NCBI GenBank assembly: GCA_037893225.1
Contig: JAZGUH010000199.1
Location: 62,001 to 126,000, forward strand
Direction: 5' to 3'
Length of the DNA: 64,000 nucleotides
DNA from: Hippasteria phrygiana
Lineage: Eukaryota; Echinodermata; Asteroidea; Valvatida; Goniasteridae
Shown here: positions 52,870-64,000 of the stretch, in pieces
Position numbering within the stretch: position 1 is the first letter of the stretch
Layout: each line of letters starts with the position of its first letter
Notes under the pieces: generated by a model
The model's input: only the letters and a program-made list of their open reading frames with translations
Databases searched by the model: none
Told to the model about the DNA's origin: nothing
Program-made: the position numbers and the translations under genes

Positions 52870-53215
52870 AAAATACCGCAAGTAACAACCACTTCATTGA
52901 CAACTTTCCACTCTTCATCAGCAGAGACATATGGTGGTCTCTACCTTCGCAAAAATACGCCATTCCTAACGTAAAGGCATGCCTAGTACTAAGTAGTACG
53001 TCTCTTGGGGTAGTCAACGCTTGTACTGAAGACTAGGGTGGGTGTGTACACAGAAAGGTCCCGGCAGTACCAAAATGAAATAAATCAGTCGATCCACTAC
53101 AAGGCTGTAGTCTCTTGCTCCAAATTTATTCCCTCATCATGTTCATTGATGGAACTCCAAAGCAGTTAAAATTCCTTAATAGTCCCTTAGTCCCCGAGTT
53201 GTCTAAAAGTCAAGA
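52870..53215 (-). pseudogene. Ty3/gypsy-type integrase fragment 4 (second part) and LTR-like stretch
   Basis: Continuation of the integrase region after the insertions (ACTCTTCATCAGCAGAGAC on plus, = ADEE on minus), then the GTGTGTACACAGAAAGGTCC LTR-like stretch common to the RB blocks. Confidence 0.65.
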
Positions 53216-53217
53216 AT

Positions 53218-54210
53218 AAGCCAATTCGATGTCTCGGGCGCGCAGGGAATTGTGGGACAGAAATTGGATAAACAAACCCATGTACGTGGGCGCGCCATTC
53301 GTGTTGTGCATAGCGTACTCAAAAGTAGTCAATTTCAAACAGTGATAGCATGGCTCTACATAAATTAACAAGTGCCCTGATATCAAAAGGAATATTAACT
53401 CTTGCGATCCATGGTGTTTATATAAAAACTAAAAGGAAAATAAAATATAAACAAATCGAACTTTCAACTTCCGCTTTTCACGCGTCGGTGCCGCAACGTT
53501 CATTGAAATCACATGTAAAACTCTAAATCTCTTTGACAAATTGTAACTTTTTTTTAATGTAACTTTATAAATAAAAGGAACGCCAAAAAACGCACAAGCT
53601 TCGTACACCGTGACGAAGTCCAAACTATTATAAACAGGGCGATATAAAAAGAAAATCAGACAAACCAGGCGCACTTAGTCAACAAGTATTTTTATAGATC
53701 GAGTACAGAAGCAAAACGATTATTTTGTAACAACCCCGAGACATCATGCGTGGCGGAAACCAGACTGGTACCGTATGCGTATTGTGTGTGGATGCCATAA
53801 GTCCATTGCCAGACTTAGTCTGGCTCGCGGTACGCGACGCATGTTCCGTGTTGCTGCGTTGTGCGAAGCGAGATTTGGAACTAATTTTGCCCGTGTCTCA
53901 CGGGCACTGGACGTCCGGTGGGCCCGGACAATGTGCTGGGGTTCGGGAAAAATCACAACTTTTTTGTTCTGAGCGAACAAAAATGCTGATTTCAAAACCA
54001 ATTTATATTTTATTTCATGGGGTTTCCTATGATGGCAAACATTTCGACAGGTTTGGAAAATTTAGAATTGTAATATGAAGAAATCCAAGCTGAAATGCAA
54101 AAACGCGTGTCCAAGATGTGCGTTGCTATCGGGCGGAAAGGTTTGTTTATAAAAAAAAAAACGGTCGTCAGGAAGTTGGCGCATGCGCGAGCGAAACATC
54201 GAACTGGCTT
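53218..54210. mobile_element. 993-bp TIR element flanked by AT
   Basis: Inverted ends AAGCCAATTCGATGT and ACATCGAACTGGCTT, with AT on both sides (53,216-53,217; 54,211-54,212). Block RB copy B reads GTCAAGAATTCCCGGTGC uninterrupted at this place. A 2-bp AT duplication is known from ISL2EU-type elements. A 110-codon plus-strand frame (53,746-54,078) shows no known motif. Confidence 0.8.
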
Positions 54211-55019
54211 ATTCCCGGTGCAACTTGTGCAAAATGTTTAAAAGAGTAGAATTATTCAAATTTCACACCTTAATAAATCCTATACACGATTTTACTTTAA
54301 TAACCCCACCAAAATCTGTCAAGAACAGCAAAATTTTGAAAACAAATAGAAAAAAAAACCGTGACAACTGTTTAAACATGTGGCACAACCTGATATTTCA
54401 AGATTTATGTCTTCAAAATTCGTGTGAAGAAAAGGCAGATGTATGTGAAAATTTTGAGTAACCGTACACTGTGCCAAAAAACATCCAACACTGTCGACAC
54501 AAACTTTCCTCTCCTATTGCACAAACATTTCCTGATAAAAGTATCAACAACAAAGGGCATGTCATGAATAGTTATTTTGTCAGATTTTTCTGTTCCTGGC
54601 CCTTTCCACCATACAACAAAATGTGCATCCATGACAATCCTAAATACATGTAGTAATTTCTGGCAAATCCATTTTCACTCGCCCAGATTGATGACTGCTT
54701 CCACGCCGCCCCTCTCGCTTCGTTGACAGTACGAATAATACTAGCAGCACAACCTGGTACATGTATAAGGAAATAAACAATAATTTATTGTGTATGAAAA
54801 GTATAGACACTGATATGTGACCCAAAAATGTACACGAAAGTCTTTAAAAGTGGTTAACAAATCTTGTTTAGAGCCTGTTCAGACTGTCCTACCTGAACCA
54901 GCACACTCCTTTGTGATGCATACTCCTCGAATCAGGAATACCACAGGGTAAAAACCACTCAAAATAACAGTTTCTTTAGCTCGAAAATCTCAATACTTCC
55001 ACTTCCACAACGAGGTGAA

Positions 55020-55056
55020 AGAGAGAGAGAGAGAGAGAGGTGGGGGGGGGGGGGAG
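55020..55056. repeat. (GA)n followed by poly-G
   Basis: AGAGAGAGAGAGAGAG then GGTGGGGGGGGGGGG. Located at the end of block RB copy C. Confidence 0.9.
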
Positions 55057-55405
55057 AGAGAAAGGTGGCTGATGGGGTGGTGGTGGGGTAAAATTTCCTC
55101 AGCAAAATGTTGCTGTTACTCCCAACAGTGGTGGAATCGAGAATGATGACGCGGCGCCAAGCACTGTATGTTAATGTGAACTTTCCACGAATGAACGGCG
55201 GTCATTTGCGCGTTCAGCGTGTGACATAAAAGTAAACAACAACACCGGGTACCAGGCGCGCGCTCAACAGATTAACGTGTACCAGTGGTATGCCATCCCT
55301 ACATGCCAACTACTGTGAAGGCATAGCGACACTGCACAATGGAACACAGAGCATGAATCTTCACAAAAATTCTCGAGGTATCCGCGCGTCCATAAACCCA
55401 ATTAA

Positions 55406-56799
55406 AGAGCAAGTCAAACGCAGAGTAAAATTTGACTTTTTTGACTTTTATGATAGTTTAAATACCCTTTTAATTGATGGAGGTTAGTTTGCAGACGAGA
55501 GGGATTTCTTTTATTTAATAAAAAAGGGGTTGTTATTCTGAACCATTTATCCTGTTTCGCGAAAGCTCATTATGTAAGTAAATGTATGTACGTGACCCCG
55601 TGACGTACACGTGTAGAGTCGGTTGATACTAGCCGAACACTATTGTGTATATCTGTATATCGCACTGCACGTAAGTAAGTGAGTTGATGCTGCTGGAAGA
55701 TTTTTTTGTCGACATAATTTCTCCACATTCCCGTTTATTTTGTCTAATTTTGATATTATTTCAGTATGAGCATGGTTCTGAGATAATCATTATGCATCGA
55801 TCGTGTGTATGGGGGTAGCAAGAGGAACAGCGACAAAATTACTGACCTAAACTTCCTGCGATTCCCAGTGCTGAGTGGAGTTCAAAGGCGACAGTGGGTC
55901 CGTTTTGTAGACAATACAAGAACCGATTTTCGGCTGTCGAAATGGTCGAAAATATGTGCAGAACATTTCGCCAAAGACTGTATTGATGATAGTGTTAGTA
56001 TGAAAGCTTGGCTGGGTTTGAAGGCACAATTCCGTTTGAAGGCGAGAGCCATTCCAACTCTAAAGGCACCGAGCATTCCAATCCCAGAATCACGCGCCCC
56101 AGACCACGACGACGTTCCCAGCGGTTGCCGGCTCGAGCGGCCAGAGCCCCGTCATCCCTGCTTTCCACGCTTGCTTGACTCAACATGCCGCGCACCGTAA
56201 ATGTACATGCGATTGAGTCTGGTACTTTATAACAGAAAAATGTGTGTATAGTTCCAGGAAGGTGCGGGTCCTTATGAGGGCTGCATAAGCTAATTCGCCA
56301 GACTATAGAGTATAGTATCAGCTCACACATAACTCGCCGCGCAGGTCCCAATAAATGCCGACTGTAAACAAAGGAAAGTATGACTCATAACTAACTTTTC
56401 AGCAAGAACAAGCCTACAACCCCAATTCAAAATGTGTCTCACAAAGATGTCAACACTTTAAAATAGGTTTACCGTGGTGTTACACCTGAATCATGTGCAA
56501 AAATCACAGCAAGTAATACTAGCCTTAGACAAAAAAATCGTACAGACTCTGCGTAAAACATCGTCGTATAATACAGTGACGTCATATGTTTCTACACGTA
56601 TAGTCATCACTCGCGCGATACGGCACGCAGTTGACCTCGGTCTTTTCTGATTCGAGTCAAAGTGGCTCTGAAGGAAAAGGCTCAAAAACAATGTTTTTTG
56701 TTTTTAGACTCATGAAACATGTTATATTAGTTTTGGGGCGGCATAAACTATCAGAAAAGTCCAAAAAGTCAAAATCTTACTCGGCGTTTTAGTTGCTCT
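55406..56799 (+). mobile_element. Kolobok-like DNA transposon, copy 2
   Basis: TIRs AGAGCAAGTCAAACGCAGA and its counterpart, TTAA on both sides (55,402-55,405; 56,800-56,803). 1,394 bp, colinear with copy 1 with extra short stretches (for example near 55,555-55,600 and 56,430-56,500). Confidence 0.9.
55790..56200 (+). pseudogene. THAP zinc-finger domain protein (Kolobok copy 2)
   Basis: From YGGSKRNSDKITDL the frame is open through FLRFPVLSGVQRRQWVRFVD, LSKWSKICAEHFAKDCIDDS, LGLKAQFRLKARAIPTLKAP and a Pro-rich tail to 56,200. The first zinc Cys pair is lost because a small deletion shifts CVLGGC to CVWG plus stop. The remaining C-x2-H, FP, W and AIPT positions are intact. In copy 1 the opposite holds (start intact, stop later), so neither copy is whole. 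Confidence 0.8.
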
Positions 56800-56811
56800 T
56801 TAAACTTGCGC

Positions 56812-57003
56812 TTAATCTTCATATACTGGCACCACTCACAGCGAAACTTGTGGCGTAGCATTCTTTTTTGGCGAAAGGAACTTTCAGAATCATGTGGGTT
56901 GATTGCCTTGTTTCACATGTACATCGCTGTAAGTGGTGTGAAAAGATCCATCACGTACGAAGGAGTCATTTTGTTAAGACTTTTAAAAACAAGGATAGCT
57001 TTT
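56812..57003 (-). pseudogene. LINE 3' fragment, related to 63,371-63,680
   Basis: The minus strand matches the plus-strand LINE tail near the right end of the window (AAAATGACTCCTT.GTA, CTTTTCACACCACTTACAG, AATCAACCCACATGATTCTG) at about 90%. In the coding frame it keeps ILVFKVLTKMTPSYVMDLFT. 5'-truncated, directly beside the Kolobok end. Confidence 0.85.
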
Positions 57004-57059
57004 TTGAACAAAAAACTTTCACTTTCAGTTAGTCCTCTGTCCTAAGGTTGAGGAACAAA

Positions 57060-57745
57060 AGCTAATTGCTTCACCCTATACCCAATGTTGTTGAATTATG
57101 TATTTTGCTGATTCAAATTTACTGGATTCGTTTGTTTTATACACATATCTATATATAGTTAATTTTGTGTACTCTGTATGTAACCACTTTGCATACACGT
57201 CTACTACTACTACTACTGTAGCGGATGTTTCAGAAAAACAAGTGCGAGTAAAACAAAAAACATACAGGAATGTTTACCCAACGTATATGAATTCAGATCA
57301 TATCAGCAAATTAGTTTCATCATAGCGTACCTTTGAAATGAGAGTTCACTCAGCCAGATCAGGTCATTTAGTCCTGAACTTGTCCAAATTGTCCGCGTTC
57401 AAGTTAGTGTACGATTGAGTGATGTTGACTGTAATCGATATCGGGGTGTATAGGCGTGTGCTCACACCGCACACACGCTCACCCAGTCGTGCTTTACTAT
57501 ACTACTGCAGGACTCAATCTGTTCTCTTCCATTGTTCCCATTGTTTGGACTTAAACTTTTTCTCAACAAGTCCCATAAGGTTTGTACATGAACACTACTG
57601 AGGAACGTGGCTCAGGTGCTTAGTTGCATTATTCTCACTAATCCCACATTGTTCGAAGTCCTCGGACGTAATGGATAACCTGTACACCACCAGCAGGGGG
57701 CTAGAGCATTTTGAATGAAGATGCTATCACAAGAATTGCCAACAG
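57060..57745. repeat. repeat RA, copy 6 (least interrupted)
   Basis: Runs from TGCTTCACCCTATACCCAAT through the core to CACCAGCAGGGGGCTAGAGC. It lacks the MITEs seen in copies 2 and 3 and so serves as their empty site. Confidence 0.8.
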
Positions 57746-57949
57746 GGTGTAAGCAGTGTATGTCTTTAGGGTGGCTACCAAAAGCTGAATTTTGAAGATT
57801 CTCAACTAAACAAGCAACATAGCGAGAATTCTTTCAGGGAGGGGGTTGCCAAAAAATTCAACTTATATTTCTTTAAGCGGACTATATTTTTGTCGGTCCA
57901 TAGAATAATTGAATTGGGGTTAAGGGGGATTTTATCGACCATAACGGAA

Positions 57950-58340
57950 CAGCCTCAATATTATCTAGTGGAAGAGCACATGATAGTTAGGATGTACTGA
58001 TGTCCCGATTTAGCGTTTGGGATAATGGTCCCACGCAGTCAACAATTTGTTTATTCAAAGTGGGTATTGGCCTTAAAGGTGCTTCAGGTGGGTCCTGATT
58101 AGGCTTACAAACTTTCAGTAATCAGCGATACAGATCGTCTAAGTTTAGACCAATAAAATGCTGCAAAAATACGCTCACAAGTTGTCCCACCCAAGTGTCC
58201 AGCCATAGGGAAGTCGTGTGCTAAACTCATATTTATGACTCTGATCAGGTTTAGGAACAACCACTTGACAACTTTCAACTCTTCATCAGTGTTTCGCAGA
58301 AGTACGCCATTGCTGATGTAAAGGCATGCCTAGTAGTACG
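57950..58340 (-). pseudogene. Ty3/gypsy-type integrase fragment 5
   Basis: Same minus-strand region as fragments 1-4, with SADE near 58,290, the AHD/GH zinc-domain area near 58,205 and the C-x2-C region damaged. No open frame of useful length. Confidence 0.7.
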
Positions 58341-59029
58341 TCCCTTGGTGTAGTCAACGCGTGTACTGAAGACTGGGGTGGGTGTGTACCCAGAAAGGTC
58401 CCGACAGTACCCAAATGGAATAGATCAGTCGATCCACTCCTAGGCTGTAGTCTCTTGTTCCAAATTTATTCTCTCATCAAGTTCATTGATAGAATTCCAA
58501 AGCAGTTAAAATCCCTGTTTAATCCCCCAGTCCCCAAAATTCCCCTAATAAAATTTATGCAAAATAAAAAAAAAGAGTATAATTATCTCACAACTCAATA
58601 TACCCTATTTTTTTTTTACTTTAATACCCCCGCCAAAATGGGTCAAGAACAGCAAAATCTTGGGAAATTGGAAAATAAACATATAACTGTCTAAACATGT
58701 GGCAAAACCTGTTATTTCAAGAATTATGTCTTCAATATCCGTGAAAAATGAGGCAGAAATATGTGAACACTTGAGTAAACGTACACTGTGCCAAAAAACA
58801 TCTAACACAGTCGACACAAACTTCCTTCCCCTATATTGCACACAAATTTCCTGATAAAAGTCTCAAAATTAAAGGTAATGTTATGTGTTTCTATAACAAT
58901 TCTAAACACGAATGGATAGTTATTTTGTCGGATTGTTCTGTTCCCGGCCATTTCCACCCTAGACAACAAAATGTGCATCCATGACAGTCCTAATAAGTAA
59001 TTTCTGGCAAATCAATTTTCACTCACCCA

Positions 59030-59100
59030 GATTGATGACTGCTTGCACGCCGCCCTCTCTCGCTTCGTTGACCGCACGAATATACCAGCAGCTAAACCTT
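59030..59100 (-). other. exon-like segment of block RB (copy D)
   Basis: Reads YIRAVNEAREGGVQAVINLG between TTATAAG and GTGAGTG. Compared with copy A, the amino-acid differences are T/A, V/A and T/I, and the frame has no stop. Function unknown. Confidence 0.4.
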
Positions 59101-60389
59101 ATAAGGAAATGAAAAATATTTTATTGTATATGAAAAGTGCATGCACAGCTATGTGACCCAAAACGTATATTACACGCCAGTCATAAAAAGTGGTCAAAAA
59201 TTCATGTTCAGAGCCTGTTCAGACTGTCTTACCTGAACCAGCACACTCCTTTGTGATGCATAGGAATACTACTCCTCCTAATCAGGAATACCACGGGGTA
59301 AAAACATCTCAAAATATCCGTGAGAAGTTTCCTTCGCTTGAAAATCTTAGTGCTTCCGCTGCCCAAAGTGGATGTGAGAGGCATCGAGTCGAGTACGTCA
59401 AGTAGTGACGCACTTAGAATTTAGTTCTTTTTATAGGGATGTCGTAATCTCCAATGAATATGCAATTTTTAATCACGTAGCCGATTTACAGTTGTATTGG
59501 CCAATAGAAAGACCATTTCGAAGTAGATATGTTTAATTCATGAGATATTTATACCAGTGGAACTAAACATTATTCATCACAACAGAACTAACTCGGAAAA
59601 ATTAGGGCTCTAAAGGCTTCAATTAGAAAGTTCAACACGAAACATTTAATTTTGTGCTATAATCTGATTTTAATTGTTATTTATTTGAACCGAGTTTTTA
59701 GAGAAAAAAAGAGATGTTTATCTTAACAAAATGGAAGCTTCACAACGGGGACTTCTGACTGACGGTCATTCAACGCAGGAGGATACGCTTCATCGCTCCC
59801 GGAAGTAAAGTCTTGGAAATTGTTGCCATTGCGTTTGTACACGATATATATCATCGCATGCGCGATCAGCTTGACTTATCGCCTGAAAATGCATGGTACA
59901 AGTTGTACTGTGCCTGGTGATAAACATGAATCGCCAAAGAACAAAAGAGAGCGAATCATTCGAGATGGGCTGTCCAACGGGCAAATTACAGATCCAGATC
60001 CTCATGCCCATCGTGGTTGCTAGTCCGAGTAGCTCGGACCCTACTTACCGTCTTTTTAACATTGGGACATGATCTGGCGATAGTAGGGTCCAAGGCAGAT
60101 GGCCGTCATTGACATGTGCCTTACTAGAAAATGTCTAAACTCCGCCGAAAAGCATCAGATTTCACCTTTAAAACAGCCACATAAATATTAGATACGCCAC
60201 CTGAGATACAAGTACAGTTCCATGATTCAAATGGAGGTATTAAGGTTCACTTACGATCCGGATTAAAAGTGAAAATTCCTGTTCAATTCCGAAGGGCACC
60301 CATTATTATGAAGTAACCTCTATTCTCGGAAGACGCACGTCATAGCGTGCCGAGTATGTGTGCGCTTCATGGGCGTAAATCCCGGAGTG

Positions 60390-60480
60390 TGTGTGTGGGG
60401 CGGGTGTATATATACCCCCCCCCCCCAACACACACACACACACACACACATACACACACATACACACACACACCCAGTCA
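60390..60480. repeat. (CA)n microsatellite with flanking (GT)n and poly-C
   Basis: GTGTGTGTGTGGGG, a poly-C run, then about 45 bp of CA repeats with TACA interruptions. The two parts are inverted and could fold back. Confidence 0.95.
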
Positions 60481-60489
60481 TGTAAACGG

Positions 60490-62190
60490 GTGCAATCGTG
60501 GACCTCCCATTGTTCCTCTTTTGTTTATACTCTAACTTTTTCGGAAGGCCTCCCATTGGTTTTGTACACGATTTTCAATCGTGGACGTTAGGTCAAACGT
60601 GGACCCCTTTGTCTACGCCCGAATTATTTTGTCCTAGGTCCACGATTGCCGGCATATACAAACTCACACTCGCCGACACGGATTTAAGAGACTGCCGCGC
60701 CGGCCTACACTGTGCACGCCTTCGCCTTGCATAACGGCATGACGCAAAATGAATGTACTACAGACATGATCTAACGACAGTAGGGTACAGGGCAAATGCA
60801 GCACAGTGCATCTGTGGTGACAGCTTGACCTTGCTGCACTCTGCACACAAGTCAATGTGACAAAGTATGCAATCTGATGCGTCTGGCAGGGTTTCTAGCC
60901 AAAATACCCTGGAGGGTTAGGGTTAAACCACGGCTTAAACAATAATATTAATTAACACCAGACAGAGTACATGGTATGTACACTTACAGAAACTGATAGA
61001 CTGAGAGCTAGATAGCGTTTAATAAAATATTTAGGAACAAATCCCTTTATGGTCTTATAGCATTGTATCATCGACCCTGATCACAGAATGGCCAATCTTA
61101 AGTTTGGCCAGGTCAGACCGAGGCTTATTGGCGCCGTGCCAAATGGGGCCAATTTTACATTTAATCAAAATTTTGAGAACAAGAACGAAGCCAGGGTCGT
61201 TTGAAAGCTTGGCACCTGTAGATAATGGAAATTGGTTTTGTACACGATTTTCGCACGAGGGAAGAGAAGATGGAGAAAATAATGTTGAGATTTAAAGCTG
61301 GGAAGAGTACCCAAGGTAAATAGGCCATATTCTTGGAAACCCTTGAAATCATAGAAATGAAAACAGAGGAATTTGTCATTCGACTGAACCCGTTCGCGAG
61401 TTCGAAGGCAAGGACCCATAGCATCAACATGACCAGTTATACTTGTACTGTTCGCATGTAATGATGCAGTATATTTAATTAGCAATACGTTCATGTCCTC
61501 TCACTGCGCCGTGTCATTATAACAAACTGTGTGTATGTGCCACTGCGCCCATTTAGTTTGGATTCTCATATTGGCTGTTTTGTGGGTTCATGACAGTAAC
61601 TGGTCTACTTTCCACAGTCTAGTAATTTTTTGACATGATTTACTGCTAAGTTTCTAGGACAATTCAAATCTGTCCTCGCGCTTTTCATGAACGAGCAACA
61701 GGCACACAATGGCAACTTGGAAGTGGAACGTTGCGTGGGTGTGCTGTGGATAATACCTTTTCTTAAGCTGTCAAGTGAAATGGGTTAATCGAATTGGTGA
61801 AAATCTCTGGTCGAACCATGCGAAACGATTTCCAACGTCAGTAACTGGCATTCTTCTCAATCTTCCAACATTCCCATAGAACTAGCCCTGCATTGAACAA
61901 CACATTCCTGAAAAGTGCAAGGACTACCAGACGGTACGTGTACACGATATTGAGTCGCATGAATAAAAAAATGCTTGTGAGGCACGTCATTTATAATCGG
62001 GCACAGTTGGTGCTGCACAATCCTCGTCACTGCATGATCAATACACACACGAAAGTTTGTACATGCAAGTGGTATATCGAGCAGAGAATCTGGATGTACT
62101 CCTGCGAAAGTCACGTAAAAGGCTGATCTGACACTATAGTCTTGGTTCCAAGACGTCATTATCGCGCGGTGCGATGTAGCGCGAACATGT
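60490..62190. other. no recognised gene
   Basis: A TTTTGTACACGATTTTC phrase occurs twice (60,560; 61,240). Otherwise I see no repeat ends, RNA genes or protein motifs. Confidence 0.5.
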
Positions 62191-62837
62191 TAATTGCTGT
62201 ACAGCGCCCTCTACACACGCACACCAAGGCCACATCGCCAAGAACGTCTTGGCACTTTCGCAAGTTCTGCTCGCGAAATCGCGTATTTGCATATGCGTAT
62301 AATCGCGTGACCTACATTGCATGCACTGTATCGTTGACTCACTGGTCTAGTTTCCCCGCGCCATACATCTTGTGCGCAAGCGCCATTATTCTTTTGACCT
62401 GCCTGTTAAATTATGCATATACAGGTCGCGCGCAGTTCCCTGCGAAAGTAGTCTGGTTCCCTGACCTGAAGATTCCCTGACGTCCAAATCTTAGGTCAGG
62501 TAGCTACCACGGTGTAAAACGGATCATGACGTGCGTGGCATCATTCAAATTAAATATTCTTGCAAAATCCAGTCTGCAAAATACTGCAAGAATGTGGCAT
62601 TGATTTTTCAGTTTTTATATAATAATTGAGAATTCAAATTCTATGATCTGTAACGGGTCTGACAGACATTTTGTTATTGCGAACATCAACGTTAACAGCC
62701 GAATGTTACCGAAAACAAGTTCGGGAAACTTCGGATATTTTCGAAAACTGGCAGAATTCTGCCAGTTTTGGTCACCTGACCTTGGCGGCTACCGGACCCT
62801 AATATTCATCAGAAATAGTCAGAATATTTTGCATATG

Positions 62838-63032
62838 ATGCACGATATGGGCAGAGGGAACCCCCCCCCCCCCCCCCCTCTTTTGTGTTGGTCATTGTGT
62901 TCCCGGAATCTCAGGAATTCTTTTCAGATGTCTAGGGGGGATGTGTTAGGTAACAATAGTCTGGATAGTGTATAGGGTATAGGGACAAAAAGGGGGGGGG
63001 GGGGTGTACCCCTCTGCCCAATATCGTGCTGG
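62838..63032. mobile_element. palindromic-ended MITE, copy 3
   Basis: GCACGATATGGGC ... GCCCAATATCGTGC with the same interior as 17,404. Poly-C and poly-G runs near its two ends are longer than in the other copies. Confidence 0.8.
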
Positions 63033-63094
63033 GTAGAATATTTTGGTCTGGGAACCAGACTACTACGAAAGTGCAAAGACGTCCTCAGCGATGT

Positions 63095-63247
63095 AGCCTT
63101 TAGTCAATGCGCGCGTGGCACCCCGCGGATGCTGGTAACACGAAAAAGACCAGTGCGAGTGGCGAAGCCACGCTTTGCCACTCGCACTGGTCTTTTTTCG
63201 TGTTGAAAGCATCCAGGGTGCCACGCGCGCCTTGACTAAAGGCTATT
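63095..63247. mobile_element. foldback element with ~70-bp arms and 8-bp duplication
   Basis: Ends AGCCTTTAGTCAATGCGCGC and its near-complement; the centre is GTGGCGAAGCCACG. AGCGATGT stands on both sides (63,087-63,094; 63,248-63,255). Its centre resembles that of the 3,908 foldback (GAGGCGAAGCCGAG). Confidence 0.85.
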
Positions 63248-63370
63248 AGCGATGTGGCCTTGGTACAGTGTGCGTGTAGATGGCGGTGTACAGCCAATGT
63301 ACCTCCCTCACCCCTTCAACAGAAATGTTTGCTAGACTAAATTGGGCTCTTTTTCTGAAAGAGTTACGTC

Positions 63371-63680
63371 CAAAAAGGCTATCCTTGTTTATAAAGCCTT
63401 AACAAAATGACTCCTTTGTACATGACGAATCTTTTCACACCACTTACAGTCATTCGTAAAACGAGGCAATCAACCCACATGATTCTGAAAGTTCCTTTCG
63501 CCAAAAAGGAATGCTACGCCACAAGCTTCGTTGTGAGTGGTGCCAGTATATGGAATAATCTGCATGAACAATTGAGAACCATGAACTCCTGAGGTACATT
63601 TAAATCAGAGCTACGTAGGCTAAAGGCATCCATCAGTGATATTTCTGTCATTTCCGCTGATCTATACAGAGTTATAAGCT
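63371..63680 (+). pseudogene. LINE ORF2 C-terminus
   Basis: Plus strand: KKAILVYKALTKMTPLYMTN, LFTPLTVIRKTRQSTHMILK, KKECYATSFVVSGASIWNNL, then a TGA, and in the same frame GTFKSELRRLK. This is the ending of many non-LTR retrotransposon ORF2 proteins (vYKaL...P.Yl.dlf.p.....tR.s....l.vP......g..sF...ga.lWN.Lp......s...FK..L). The TGA disables it. A partial second copy is at 56,812-57,003. Confidence 0.88.
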
Positions 63681-63884
63681 TGGTTGCCACAATGCTTTGG
63701 AGCCGGGTGGGAATTTCCCCTTGTTTTCACCCAAAAATTTTTCTTTTTCGCGTTTTCTTTGGCCCATTCCGTAAATCAGCAATAGGCTTCTATGGAGAGT
63801 TGAAACTATTAACCGTAAATAGATTTATTTGTGTAAGTATTCATATGTCGTATGTGTGTAAATATTTTTGTATGTGTGAACCCT

Positions 63885-64000
63885 GGATGCCGAGACAGCC
63901 GACACCGTCCGCAGAGGAGTCAAAATCACACGGGAGATGCAGAGCGCCCTCAAGTCTCTCAAACAAGACCGCCCTGGCATGGTTCTGCCCACTAACAAAG
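63885..64000 (+). pseudogene. Penelope-like element, N-terminal part of reverse transcriptase (cut by window end)
   Basis: The plus strand reads ETADTVRRGVKITREMQSAL, then KSLKQDRPGMVLPTNK up to the last base. The phrase aLk.Lk.D..i.vLP.dKG is the conserved entry to the Penelope reverse transcriptase domain. Open to the edge; whether the copy is complete cannot be seen. Confidence 0.7.

Larger units (their letters stand above)
48240..55010. repeat. composite block RB, copy C, expanded by nested insertions
   Basis: Starts AACTAGGCCTATGCCAG (as in copy B) and ends with the second exon-like piece near 54,960. About 2 kb of block sequence is interrupted by a 655-bp TIR element, a 3,291-bp TIR element, about 210 bp at 52,670-52,880, and a 993-bp element. 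Confidence 0.85.
57830..60305. repeat. composite block RB, copy D
   Basis: Gypsy integrase fragment (57,950-58,340), LTR-like stretch (58,375-58,530), AT-rich middle, exon-like pieces (59,030-59,100; 59,220-59,310) and tail. About 460 bp (59,690-60,150) is present here but absent from copy B. Confidence 0.8.
62195..63300. repeat. large imperfect inverted repeat (62,195-62,461 versus 63,050-63,300)
   Basis: GAAAGTAGTCTGGTTCC at 62,443-62,460 is inverted at 63,051-63,069. CTACACACGCACACCAAGGCCACATCG at 62,212-62,238, given here only as its ends CTACACACGC and GCCACATCG, is inverted at 63,248-63,280. The right arm is split by a foldback element. Possibly the ends of one element. Confidence 0.55.

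Overview
This looks like a nuclear genome segment of an animal, most likely a marine invertebrate deuterostome (echinoderm-like; hemichordate or cephalochordate remain possible). The reasons are intron-containing genes of the Death/NACHT/LRR innate-immune type, and a very dense mix of Ty3/gypsy, DIRS-like, Penelope, several LINE, Tc1/mariner, Kolobok, hAT, Crypton-like and tRNA-derived elements. Long poly-C/poly-G runs and the palindrome TAGGCCTA recur throughout. No bacterial features are present. The species cannot be fixed from the sequence alone.

Gene content is low. (1) At 1.9-2.6 kb on the minus strand is the start of a Death-domain gene whose 3' part lies off the left edge. (2) At 22.9-27.1 kb on the plus strand are three exons of a protein resembling the DUF1647-type family, with a visibly broken last exon. 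(3) At 34.1-41.5 kb on the minus strand is a four-exon NLR-type gene: two short exons, a third exon coding for a Gly/Asn/hydrophobic module, and a large NACHT plus LRR exon with one frame break at a six-base homopolymer. Every internal exon border of genes 1 and 3 is phase 1, so the exons are modular and shuffle-compatible. A third, deleted copy of the NLR 5' end lies at 42.4-42.8 kb.

Most of the rest is repeats. A composite unit occurs four times (about 2.7-5.1, 9-15.1, 47.6-55.0 and 57.1-60.3 kb). It consists of a 5' segment (called RA here) followed by a block (RB) carrying a decayed gypsy integrase fragment on the minus strand and two exon-like stretches. RA also lies directly upstream of the first exon of the NLR-type genes, so the units look like duplicated pieces of an NLR-gene neighbourhood. 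Aligning the four copies exposes 'empty sites' and dates later insertions: a 269-bp hAT MITE with an 8-bp duplication, two inverted copies of a 654-bp element, a 3.3-kb element of unknown superfamily, a 1-kb element flanked by AT, and several others.

Other landmarks are a perfect 298-bp (CCCGTG)n array that can form G-quadruplexes, several near-perfect hairpin elements, two Kolobok-like elements carrying a THAP domain, four copies of a tRNA-like element with inverted flanks, and two copies of another tRNA-derived SINE. Long stretches (30.3-34.0, 43.3-44.7, 60.4-62.2 kb) hold nothing I can identify.
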